From: TMED14 sp002167805
GTDB taxonomy: Bacteria > Bacteroidota > Bacteroidia > Flavobacteriales > Schleiferiaceae
DNA length: 64,000 nucleotides
Direction: 5' to 3'
NCBI GenBank assembly: GCA_965655795.1
Contig: CBFHHY010000010.1
Span: 1-64,000, forward strand
Under the pieces are notes generated by a model. That model was not told the DNA's origin. It did no database searches and saw only the letters and a program-made list of their open reading frames with translations. Of this stretch, positions 45,319 through 52,273 are shown piece after piece. Both the position numbers and the translations under genes were made by a program. Each line of letters opens with the position of its first letter. Within the stretch, counting starts at the first letter, position 1.

Positions 45319-47721
45319 TCAGAATTTTAATCTGTAGCTAAAACTAAAATTTCTTCCAGTATTTGTCCACCCTTCTTGAATGTCGGTGCCCAAACCATTG
45401 TCTACAGCCTCAATAAAACCCTGATAATCAAGAGCATTAAAACAATGAATTTGGAAATACCCTTTATCTCCCGTTTTAAAGCCGACTCTAAGGTCTAACT
45501 GACCATATGAGTCCAATTGAAACGGTTGCACCTTGTCTGCTTCATTCTCATAATCTGTGGGGTCATAAGAAGCATATAATCTGTCATTGTAGATATATGT
45601 TGCTCCAAAGTCAATAGCATCGGTAAATTGCCAAATAGCTCGTCCTCCAAATTGAGTTTGAGGCGCATCTCCAACTCTTAAACCGTCAGTATATGCGGTT
45701 GCAGTTGCCGTTATTGATTGATCAAAATCTGTGACGATTTGGAATTCGCCATCGCCAGTCCATGTCCAATCACCAAGAGATGCCATGGCTCCAAAGGAGA
45801 TATTATCTGTGGCTTTGCTCATAAGCTCCATTTCAAGGCCTCTATGGTGCGCCCCCAAGCCACTCATCAGAGCGCTAGTTTCATTGCCATCCGGTCCAGT
45901 AAATTCAGCTGATTCAATAGTTTTATCAAGCCAAACTGTGTTATATGCATTTACATTTAAAGAAGTTCTCTCTGTTTTGTATCCGTATCCTAATTCTACA
46001 GCTTGAACCCTCTCATTAACTAGGTTCGTCGCGAGGGTATTTTGATAGTTTTGAAAAACAAATGTAAAGAATGGAGCTCTTGAATAGAGGCCCGCATTTA
46101 TATACAAATTATTGTTTTCATCAATATTGTAGTTCGCCCCTAATTTAGCATTATACCCTGGTAAGGTGGCATTAGTTGAAGTCTGATCCTCGACGTTTAA
46201 ATAATTATAACGGTCAACCCTTGTGTAAGATGTTGAGGATAAGCTTCCAGTTGCATAAGCAGATAATCTGTCTTTTGAATACTCCAATTGAGCAAATACT
46301 CCGCCATATCCAACTCTACCATCATTATCATAGGCGATACGGTTTGAAGCAGGAGTTTCAGCAAATACGTTCCAATATGAAGTAGAATTGGCATCAACAG
46401 TTCTTTGCTCAGCAGGCCGAGAGTCAACGGCGTATTTAAACGTCTCGTTATAGTATTGCGCACCAAGCAAGTCTCGCACCTCTCTAAAATGCTCTCCAAC
46501 ATAAAAACGTGCATCAATTCCTGAAATCAACTTTAAATTATCATTAATCTCTAGACTGTATGTTGATAATGCGCCCACCCAGCTATGATTATTTACTGAA
46601 TTTCTTATGATTCCAGTTGCAGAACCATCCGATGACGCTTGATTCGCTGAACGTAAGCCATCAAAATCATAATAACCCTGCCTATCGCCAGCTCCGTTTC
46701 CAAACCTTTCAGCTCCGTCTCCTAGATCTCCTGTTCCACCACCATGGCCAAAAGAAAAATATGCTGAAGTACTTAATTTAGATTTACTATCTATGTCCCA
46801 ATAGTGATTTAACGCAAATTGTGGCTTATGATAATAATTGTTTTCATAGCTTAACTCTCTGTATGAACCGTTCTCGGTAATATAGCCAAGGTCTTTATTA
46901 TATCTTCCTCCATAGCGTGCTACATCATCTCGAGTAAGTTTTGTATCTCTCTGCCCATGTTCTTGAGGGGCGCCAATTCCTGTAAATACAAGACGATGGT
47001 TTTTGGCGAGCTCCTTAGAATAAGAGAAAAAATACGAATACGCTCTAACATATGTTCCCTCAGCCCATGCTCGACCTTGCGTTGTTGATAGTACAACGGA
47101 TATAGCAGAATTATTAGCTAGTCTTCCCGAATTATATCCTATTAAAGTTTTAAACTTCCCATAATCGGTCGCAGAAAACTCAGCAAAGGTTGATTGCGGA
47201 GCAGAAGTAGATTTTGTAATCATATTCATGGTTCCTCCAATAGCATTAATTGCTAATCTAGAGGCTCCTAAACCTCTTTGCACCTGAATCGACTCAACGG
47301 CATCTCCAAGGCCTGCCCAATTCGACCAGTAAACTTTACCATTTTCCATATCGTTCACAGGAACTCCATTAATAAGAACAGCAATGTTTTGTTGATCAAA
47401 CCCACGAACATTAATACGCGCATCCCCGACACCACCACCTTGTTTCGTGGAGTATACTCCAGGGGTCATTTTTAAGACCTCAGGAAGTTCTTGAGAGCCT
47501 AATTGTTCGTTAATGGTTTTATTATCTACAGTTGAAAACGCAACAGGTGTTTTCCTGCCCACAGCAAAAGATGAAATAATCTTAATTTCATCCAGCTCTG
47601 TGTATAATGAATCGATTTTTTTCATGGCATCGAGATCTGATGTTTGCGCGAAAGCCGAAAAGCTTAAAGCCCCAAAAACACCAAGGGTAAATTGTTTTAA
47701 AAACGTCGAGTTTTGTTTCAT
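45319..47721 (-). CDS. TonB-dependent outer-membrane receptor
   Basis: An 800-residue active transporter with a signal peptide ending near SAFAQ (residue about 26), a plug domain (LPEVLKMTPGVYSTKQGGG...INVRGFDQQNIAVLINGVPVNDMENGKVYWSNWAGL) and a 22-strand-type barrel ending in Phe (FSYRLKF). It lacks an N-terminal carboxypeptidase-regulatory domain and has no SusD partner, so it is not a SusC. The WSNWAGL plug motif is common to a conserved flavobacterial receptor type. The substrate is unknown. Confidence 0.92.
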   Translation of the reverse strand: MKQNSTFLKQFTLGVFGALSFSAFAQTSDLDAMKKIDSLYTELDEIKIISSFAVGRKTPVAFSTVDNKTINEQLGSQELPEVLKMTPGVYSTKQGGGVGDARINVRGFDQQNIAVLINGVPVNDMENGKVYWSNWAGLGDAVESIQVQRGLGASRLAINAIGGTMNMITKSTSAPQSTFAEFSATDYGKFKTLIGYNSGRLANNSAISVVLSTTQGRAWAEGTYVRAYSYFFSYSKELAKNHRLVFTGIGAPQEHGQRDTKLTRDDVARYGGRYNKDLGYITENGSYRELSYENNYYHKPQFALNHYWDIDSKSKLSTSAYFSFGHGGGTGDLGDGAERFGNGAGDRQGYYDFDGLRSANQASSDGSATGIIRNSVNNHSWVGALSTYSLEINDNLKLISGIDARFYVGEHFREVRDLLGAQYYNETFKYAVDSRPAEQRTVDANSTSYWNVFAETPASNRIAYDNDGRVGYGGVFAQLEYSKDRLSAYATGSLSSTSYTRVDRYNYLNVEDQTSTNATLPGYNAKLGANYNIDENNNLYINAGLYSRAPFFTFVFQNYQNTLATNLVNERVQAVELGYGYKTERTSLNVNAYNTVWLDKTIESAEFTGPDGNETSALMSGLGAHHRGLEMELMSKATDNISFGAMASLGDWTWTGDGEFQIVTDFDQSITATATAYTDGLRVGDAPQTQFGGRAIWQFTDAIDFGATYIYNDRLYASYDPTDYENEADKVQPFQLDSYGQLDLRVGFKTGDKGYFQIHCFNALDYQGFIEAVDNGLGTDIQEGWTNTGRNFSFSYRLKF

Positions 47722-47831
47722 AACTTATTGAGTTAGTTAATAGATGATTACCGCACAAATAAAACACAAAAGATTGAACCCTTTATTTCCAAATCGTTAA
47801 GAAAAGGTTAAATAAAGGTGAAAGTGAACAA

Positions 47832-48191
47832 TTAATACCAACCTTCTAAATCTCTCCTATCGCGCTTAGTTGGCCTTCCTAATCCTTTATTATTGTTAGT
47901 TTTTAAAGCTAAATCCAGTATTTTTTTCTTCTCCAATTCTTCATCAGGTGTTGTGATTTTTATAAAGTTTTCAAGAAGAGCATTTCCCAATCTAGATTTT
48001 GGGAAATCTAAAACTACAAATCTTGAATAATAGCCTTTATGTTTAATTTTTATCGTGTCTCCTATTTTTAGATTTCGACTTGACTTAATAACCAAATTGT
48101 CAATAGTCACTCGGCCTGATTTAATATCCGTGGATGCTAAACTTCGAGTTTTATATAACCTTACAAACCACAAAAAACTATCAGCACGCAT
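47832..48191 (-). CDS. S4-domain RNA-binding protein (Hsp15-like)
   Basis: A 119-residue basic protein with an N-terminal S4 domain (MRADSFLWFVRLYKTRSLASTDIKSGRVTIDN) that fits Hsp15/HslR, which binds stalled 50S subunits carrying nascent chains. The C-terminal tail is rich in Lys and Arg (GLGRPTKRDRRD). It follows the PfkB kinase by 8 bp, so it is cotranscribed. Confidence 0.92.
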   Translation of the reverse strand: MRADSFLWFVRLYKTRSLASTDIKSGRVTIDNLVIKSSRNLKIGDTIKIKHKGYYSRFVVLDFPKSRLGNALLENFIKITTPDEELEKKKILDLALKTNNNKGLGRPTKRDRRDLEGWY

Positions 48192-48199
48192 GAAGTATT

Positions 48200-49114
48200 T
48201 TAGCTTAAGTCTGTTAGGCTTAAAAGTTCGTTTTTTCGACTTTCGATCACTTCAGTACTCAAGTCTTCTAAGCCTTCTGGGCCAAATTTTTGAACGCAAA
48301 AAGAAGCCATTGTCGAGGCGTAAACCAATGCTCTTTTTATATTGGAAAAAGAAATATCATCTGTTTGAGATAGGTATCCCATAAGTCCACCAGCAAATGT
48401 ATCTCCCGCTCCGGTTGGGTCTAATACCTCTTGAAGCGGAAGAGCTGGAGTGAAAAAGATTTCTTGCTCTTTGCCAAATAACAAAGCCCCATGCTCTCCT
48501 TTTTTTATTATCAGGGTGCTTGGCCCCATCGTTTTGATTTTTTCTGCTGCCTCTATTAAATTATTTTCTTCAGAAAGCTGTCTAGCCTCTTCATCATTAA
48601 TTGTCAATAGATCGACTCTTTTTAACATTTTCTTGAGATCATCCATCGTTGCATCCATCCAAAGATTCATGGTGTCCATCACAATTAACTTTGGCCTTTG
48701 TGTTAACTGTTCTAAGACCATTAATTGTATCGAGGGGACTAAATTCCCTAACATTAAATACTTACAATCCTTATAATTCTCTGGGATAAGGGGATCAAAA
48801 CTTTCTAAAACGTTTAACTGGGTTTCTAGAGTATCTCTACTATTCATATCATTATGATACTTCCCCTTCCAAAAAAAAGTTTTTCCTTCCTTTATGATTT
48901 GAAGGCCCTCGATGTCAATATTTTTTTCTTTCAGTAATTCAATGTCAGCCTCTGGGAAATCTCCCCCAACTACGGAAACCAGATTTACCTTATCTACAAA
49001 ATAGCCAGCAGAAATACCAATGTATGTTGCTGATCCACCAAGTATGGATTCGCGAACTCCAAAAGGAGTTTCTAAACCATCAAACGCCACAGTACCGACA
49101 ACAAGTAAGCTCAT
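48200..49114 (-). CDS. PfkB-family carbohydrate or nucleoside kinase
   Basis: A ribokinase-fold kinase of 304 residues. The signature DPTGAGDTFAGGLMGYL holds the catalytic Asp and anion hole, and GGSATYIGISAGYF is the N-terminal substrate loop. Fructokinase, ribokinase and adenosine-kinase-like functions all remain possible; the conserved KYLMLGNLVPSIQ block matches a widespread Bacteroidota subgroup often labelled sugar kinase. A -7 box TATATTTG (49142-49149, minus) lies about 28 bases before the ATG. Confidence 0.88.
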   Translation of the reverse strand: MSLLVVGTVAFDGLETPFGVRESILGGSATYIGISAGYFVDKVNLVSVVGGDFPEADIELLKEKNIDIEGLQIIKEGKTFFWKGKYHNDMNSRDTLETQLNVLESFDPLIPENYKDCKYLMLGNLVPSIQLMVLEQLTQRPKLIVMDTMNLWMDATMDDLKKMLKRVDLLTINDEEARQLSEENNLIEAAEKIKTMGPSTLIIKKGEHGALLFGKEQEIFFTPALPLQEVLDPTGAGDTFAGGLMGYLSQTDDISFSNIKRALVYASTMASFCVQKFGPEGLEDLSTEVIESRKNELLSLTDLS

Positions 49115-49124
49115 ATTCTTTTAT

Positions 49125-49155
49125 TTTTTTTATGATCGGTACAAATATACCTTTG
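49125..49155 (+). promoter_or_regulatory. promoter of tRNA-Asn, overlapping divergent -7 box of PfkB kinase
   Basis: TTTT (49125-49128), a 19-base spacer, and TACCTTTG (49148-49155) form a plus-strand promoter for the tRNA at 49210. On the minus strand TATATTTG (49142-49149) serves the kinase gene. The two -7 boxes overlap by two bases, so the two polymerases should compete. Confidence 0.55.
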
Positions 49156-49209
49156 CAGCTTGTAGTAATATGAGTCTATTCGTATTATTGCACCCCTTAA
49201 AAGAAAAAT

Positions 49210-49283
49210 TCCTCCTTAGCTCAGTTGGTTAGAGCATCTGACTGTTAATCAGAGGGTCCTTGGTTCGAGCCCAAGAGGAGGAG
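49210..49283 (+). tRNA. tRNA-Asn (anticodon GTT)
   Basis: A complete cloverleaf of 74 nt can be drawn. The acceptor stem TCCTCCT pairs with AGGAGGA, with discriminator G. The D arm is GCTCAGTTGGTTAGAGC. The anticodon stem TCTGA/TCAGA holds loop CTGTTAA with anticodon GTT, and the T arm is CTTGG-TTCGAGC-CCAAG. CCA is not encoded. No integrase or repeated 3' end is seen nearby, so it shows no sign of being an attachment site. Confidence 0.98.
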
Positions 49284-49297
49284 CAACTTATAATGAT

Positions 49298-49330
49298 AAA
49301 ACCGTTATACTATAGTGTAGCGGTTTTTTT
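49298..49330 (+). terminator. intrinsic terminator after tRNA-Asn
   Basis: A 13-bp stem, including two G-U pairs, runs from AAAACCG (49298-49304) to CGGTTTT (49321-49327) around loop TATA, with T residues following. It abuts the convergent lipoprotein gene (stop at 49329) and could serve both strands. Confidence 0.88.
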
Positions 49331-49682
49331 ATTTATTGTCGATATATCTCATCCCTTCAACACCCTTGCTAAGGATCACATCAACCTTCACTTCTGATCC
49401 ATTTTCATTTTCAAAATAAACAGTTTCATCTTTGCTGATATATACTTTAGTTCTTCCTTTAGGTGCTAATCCGAAACTTTGAGTTACTTCTCCTGACTTT
49501 TTATCTACAGCCTTAACTATAACTGTCAAATTTGAACGGTTGATTAACTCAGCAGTGTAATTCTTGTCATTAAATTCGCCTAATAAGAATGTTTGATTGG
49601 CAGGAATAGTTAATCCTGATTTAAAGGTCGAACAAGAGTTTAGAGTTAGAAGGATGGCAAATGCAAAAAATAATTTTCTCAT
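49329..49682 (-). CDS. small hypothetical lipoprotein
   Basis: A 117-residue protein with a signal peptide and lipobox LNSC (C17). The rest is beta-rich (NRSNLTVIVKAVDKKSGEV, GRTKVYISKDETVYFENENG) and looks like a small envelope protein with a single beta-sandwich. No family is recognised. It is monocistronic; its upstream region contains repeat element A. Confidence 0.8.
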   Translation of the reverse strand: MRKLFFAFAILLTLNSCSTFKSGLTIPANQTFLLGEFNDKNYTAELINRSNLTVIVKAVDKKSGEVTQSFGLAPKGRTKVYISKDETVYFENENGSEVKVDVILSKGVEGMRYIDNK

Positions 49683-49758
49683 ATCATTTTTTTTATAGAC
49701 AAATCTTCTTGTCCTTTGTTACATCGTAACGAATAAAAAATACATTTTGTTTTATTCA

Positions 49759-49822
49759 TGCTGCAACTTTGAATAACAGGGGGAGCCATATTAGACAGGA
49801 GGTCATTTTTGACCTCCTTTTT
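49759..49822 (+). repeat. repeat element A (copy of the 55262-55327 element), with terminator
   Basis: About 65 bp sharing with element B the blocks GCAACT, TTGAA, GGGGGAGCC and GAGGTCATT-TTGACCTC. It ends in a perfect nine-pair hairpin (49797-49805 with 49810-49818, loop TTTT) and T residues, so it has the form of a transcript end. No plus-strand gene lies upstream except the already terminated tRNA, so it may be a small RNA gene or a mobile relic. Confidence 0.6.
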
Positions 49823-50020
49823 ATATTTATTACTTTTTAAAACATTGGTTGACATCATAATAGCCTTAATCGCTGGATGAAAATGTGGTTGCAACTCTCT
49901 AAAATCAAAATTCTTAATTTTTGTTAAAGAAACCGCCAGTATTAACTGAAAAAAATTTGTTTTTCGAAAAGTGGAAATCTTGTACTGTTTTATTGAATTA
50001 AAACAGATAAATAGCCCAAA

Positions 50021-50080
50021 TGTTAATTTAATGTAAACTTTATGTTAATATATGTTAATTTTTTGTTAACTTTGAGTTAA
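50021..50080 (+). promoter_or_regulatory. helically phased TGTTAA direct-repeat array (Pho-box-like)
   Basis: Six hexamers TGTTAA, TGTAAA, TGTTAA, TGTTAA, TGTTAA, AGTTAA start at 50021, 50032, 50043, 50053, 50064 and 50075, which gives spacings of 11, 11, 10, 11 and 11 bp. The array ends 22 bp before the ATG at 50103. An 11-bp direct-repeat period is the hallmark of PhoB/OmpR-family binding sites (TGTCA in Escherichia coli, TTAACA in Bacillus PhoP). The identity of the regulator is inference. Confidence 0.7.
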
Positions 50081-50102
50081 TTATAACATAATTTTAAAAG
50101 CT

Positions 50103-50558
50103 ATGAGGGCAATATTATTTTTACTTTTAACCACATTTAGTGCGAGTTTTTTAGCGGTAAATGCTCAGACTATTCCTGTAAAATACAGACCTGATTTATC
50201 CCTCACTTCTAGATTAAACTATTCAAATCCAACCACACTTAACTTCTCATCAGAACAAACATCGTATTATCAAATTACAGACAACCTCATAAAGGTTATT
50301 GATCCATCTGGAAATTTTTATCATGTCGACTCAAGGGGCATTCGTCATGGGGAATTTGAACTAACACAAAGCATCGACAGAATGACTAATGTTACAGTTA
50401 AAGGGCAAATGAATAATGGCAAATATATCGGTAAAGTGTTTCATCTCTTAAATTGTCAATTAGCTCTCATCCGAGTTTACGATCAAAATGGAAATCTGAC
50501 CAAGACTACACGCATCCATGATATGAATGCCATAAGCAAATCTGTAGCACAGAAATAG
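50103..50558 (+). CDS. secreted protein of unknown function
   Basis: A 151-residue protein with a signal peptide (cleavage near LAVNAQ, residue about 22). The mature part has an aromatic, Ser/Asn-rich start followed by a MORN-like stretch: IRHGEFELTQSID, TVKGQMNNGKYIGKVFHL and ALIRVYDQNGNLTKTTRI, as in YwqK/MORN-type envelope proteins. No enzyme motif is seen. It is preceded by the TGTTAA array, so it is probably induced strongly under one specific condition. No clear terminator follows. Confidence 0.75.
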   Translation: MRAILFLLLTTFSASFLAVNAQTIPVKYRPDLSLTSRLNYSNPTTLNFSSEQTSYYQITDNLIKVIDPSGNFYHVDSRGIRHGEFELTQSIDRMTNVTVKGQMNNGKYIGKVFHLLNCQLALIRVYDQNGNLTKTTRIHDMNAISKSVAQK

Positions 50559-50709
50559 TCGGTAGCTTACGGTATTCTTTACTCATTTCATATTTATATC
50601 CCTTCAAAATTTCTCGTAGTTCGGAATAGTCCTTTCCTGCAACAAACTTGGCATCCAATTCTTCAATCATAAAATTGAAGGTGCTTACATAAGTTTTGTC
50701 ATTATTCAT
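50506..50709 (-). CDS. possible small protein (67 codons), doubtful
   Basis: The reading frame gives a charged, protein-like 67-residue product (EELDAKFVAGKDYSELREILKGYKYEMSKEYRK in part). Its last 18 or so codons overlap the 3' end of the 50103 gene on the other strand. Upstream, a hairpin plus six T residues (50738-50816) would terminate or attenuate transcription into it. It could be the remnant of a longer gene. No homologue is recognised. Confidence 0.3.
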   Translation of the reverse strand: MNNDKTYVSTFNFMIEELDAKFVAGKDYSELREILKGYKYEMSKEYRKLPTISVLQICLWHSYHGCV

Positions 50710-50737
50710 TAAGCCATCTTTTCGAAGTTGAAATACT

Positions 50738-50816
50738 AAAAAACTTATGGCTGTTAGCTTTACCTTATATTGTTCAAAGTCAGCAGTAAAGTCTTTGTAA
50801 ATCTAACAGCCATAAG
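50738..50816 (-). ncRNA. structured hairpin with T tract: candidate small RNA end or attenuator
   Basis: CTTATGGCTGTTAG (50744-50757) and CTAACAGCCATAAG (50803-50816) are perfect 14-bp inverted repeats. Inside them CTTTAC (50758-50763) pairs with GTAAAG (50786-50791), leaving an 11-nt bulge and a 22-nt loop. On the minus strand the stem is followed directly by six T residues (50743-50738). It lies just beyond the dyad operator, so a minus-strand transcript of about 110 nt started there would end here. Confidence 0.5.
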
Positions 50817-50865
50817 GCTTAAAGTACTTAGGGTACAGATTTTCATACTCCGAATTATCATTCTA

Positions 50866-50919
50866 TTAACATAACTGTAACATAATGTTAATTCTAACAT
50901 AATGTTCTCTTAATGTCAA
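50866..50919. promoter_or_regulatory. 54-bp dyad of TTAACA/TGTTAA hexamers
   Basis: Minus-oriented hexamers TTAACA, GTAACA and CTAACA start at 50866, 50877 and 50894. Plus-oriented TGTTAA, TGTTCT and TGTCAA start at 50886, 50903 and 50914. The set is symmetric about 50892.5, and 19 of 27 base pairs match between the half-sites. Spacings are 11 and 17 bp on each strand. It shares the hexamer of the array at 50021 and fits a bidirectional operator for one regulator. Confidence 0.68.
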
Positions 50920-50977
50920 CCATCTAGGTTCGCAGAGTGATTATCATTTAACCAAATAACAACTAAAAAAAACAACA

Positions 50978-52159
50978 ATGAAAGCACGAAATATTTTTCT
51001 CACTTTATCTTTATCAATCTTCGCATTGACTTCATGCGATACAACTGAACCAGTAGATCCCGTAGATCCCACACCTGGTCCGGCACTTGTAGTAGTCAAT
51101 TCGAATGTAACTTCAAATACAACTTGGTACTCTGACACAACTTATCAATTGGGTTCTCGTGTTTCAGTTGAATCTGGAGCAACCTTAACCATTCAGCCTG
51201 GAACAGTCATCAAAGGTGAAGCTGGAGCCGGTGCAAATGCAACCGCATTGGTAGTTGCAAGAGGAGCAAAATTAATGGCACAGGGAACGGCCTCAGCTCC
51301 AATTATTTTCACATCAGTTGCTGATGAGTTAACTCCTGATGATGTTGCATCTGGAAATTTTGCGAGTCCAAATTTAGATCCTACCATTAATGGTCTATGG
51401 GGAGGTGTTATAATCTTAGGGAATGCCAAAATCTCAGCATCTAATAGTGCTGGAGATGTCTCTGAGGTTCAAATTGAAGGTATTCCTACATCAGACGCTA
51501 ATGGTCTTTATGGAGGAACTGATGATGCTGATAATTCAGGAACACTTCAATACATTTCAATACGTCATGGTGGAACTAATATCGGGGCAGGAAACGAAAT
51601 TAATGGTTTAACCATGGGTGGCGTTGGAACTGGAACCGTTATTGAAAATATCGAAGTCGTGGCAAACCAAGATGATGGTTTAGAATGTTTTGGTGGAACT
51701 GTTGACTTAACTAATGTAGTTTCATGGAATGTTGGAGATGATGGTTTTGACACAGATCAATCATGGGCAGGTACTCTTGATAATTTTGTTATCATAAGCC
51801 CTGACGGACACTGCTTTGAATTAGATGGTCCAGAAGGAAGTTATGAGGCAGGGCATACAATTAAAAATGGCCATGTCATTGCAAATGGAGACAACAATTC
51901 TGGTGATTTGATTAACGTTGATGAAAATTCAAGAGTTGCTTTGCAAGATATTTATATCATGGATATCGAGCCTGGACAGCAAATCAACAGAGTTACTGCT
52001 CCAGCTGTTACATTTACAGGAATTGTTTTGGACGTCGATACAGTGGATAATTATGTGAATGGCACTGTACCAGCAGGAGTAACTGCAGGGCAAACTCCTA
52101 AGGCAGACATTAGCGTTTTCTCATGGACTTGGGCTTCTTCATACGGAGTGATTAAGTGA
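50978..52159 (+). CDS. beta-helix-type surface lipoprotein
   Basis: A 393-residue protein with lipobox LTSC (C20) and an acidic, Pro-rich tether (CDTTEPVDPVDPTPGP), resembling signals for surface exposure in Bacteroidota. The body has repeating Gly/Asn/Val strands (TLTIQPGTVIKGEAG, LQYISIRHGGTNIG, VVANQDDGLECFGGTVDLTNVVSWNVGDDGFDTDQSWAGTLDN) typical of right-handed parallel beta-helices. No catalytic motif is recognised. It sits 114 bp upstream of a TonB receptor, so it may be its surface partner. Confidence 0.82.
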   Translation: MKARNIFLTLSLSIFALTSCDTTEPVDPVDPTPGPALVVVNSNVTSNTTWYSDTTYQLGSRVSVESGATLTIQPGTVIKGEAGAGANATALVVARGAKLMAQGTASAPIIFTSVADELTPDDVASGNFASPNLDPTINGLWGGVIILGNAKISASNSAGDVSEVQIEGIPTSDANGLYGGTDDADNSGTLQYISIRHGGTNIGAGNEINGLTMGGVGTGTVIENIEVVANQDDGLECFGGTVDLTNVVSWNVGDDGFDTDQSWAGTLDNFVIISPDGHCFELDGPEGSYEAGHTIKNGHVIANGDNNSGDLINVDENSRVALQDIYIMDIEPGQQINRVTAPAVTFTGIVLDVDTVDNYVNGTVPAGVTAGQTPKADISVFSWTWASSYGVIK

Positions 52160-52214
52160 ACCTAAACACCTAATCAACCCCTAGTTGTTATTTATTGAAT
52201 GTTAGTAAATAACC

Positions 52215-52250
52215 ACCCCCCCTCAGAGCATTTCTGAGGGGGGGTATTAT
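52215..52250 (+). terminator. very G+C-rich hairpin between lipoprotein and TonB receptor genes
   Basis: Seven C plus TCAGA (52216-52227) pair with TCTGA plus seven G (52233-52244), a 12-bp stem, extended by an A-T pair, around GCATT. TATTATTTTAT follows, which is a weak U tract. It either ends the lipoprotein transcript or allows partial read-through and protects the upstream mRNA. Confidence 0.75.
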
Positions 52251-52273
52251 TTTATACCGCTCAAAATTTCCAA

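Larger units (their letters stand above)
49683..50102. other. 420-bp intergenic region with repeat element A and TGTTAA array
   Basis: It contains the promoter side of the minus-strand lipoprotein, repeat element A (49759-49822) ending in a plus-strand terminator, and then an AT-rich stretch with the helically phased TGTTAA array (50021-50080) before the gene at 50103. A 71-codon minus-strand reading frame in it looks non-coding. Confidence 0.7.
50559..50977. other. 419-bp divergent regulatory region
   Basis: It contains the doubtful small minus-strand frame, a minus-strand hairpin with T tract (50738-50816), and the 54-bp dyad of TTAACA/TGTTAA hexamers (50866-50919). It then gives about 58 bp of leader for the beta-helix lipoprotein gene. 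It is described further in the separate entries. Confidence 0.7.

Noticed and set aside
49210..49283. tRNA-Asn as an island attachment site
   Set aside because: No copy of the tRNA 3' end is seen downstream and no integrase is present.
49679..49894. 71-codon minus-strand frame upstream of the small lipoprotein
   Set aside because: It overlaps the lipoprotein start, covers repeat element A with its terminator hairpin, and has a composition (scattered Cys, Asn, Lys) typical of AT-rich non-coding DNA.
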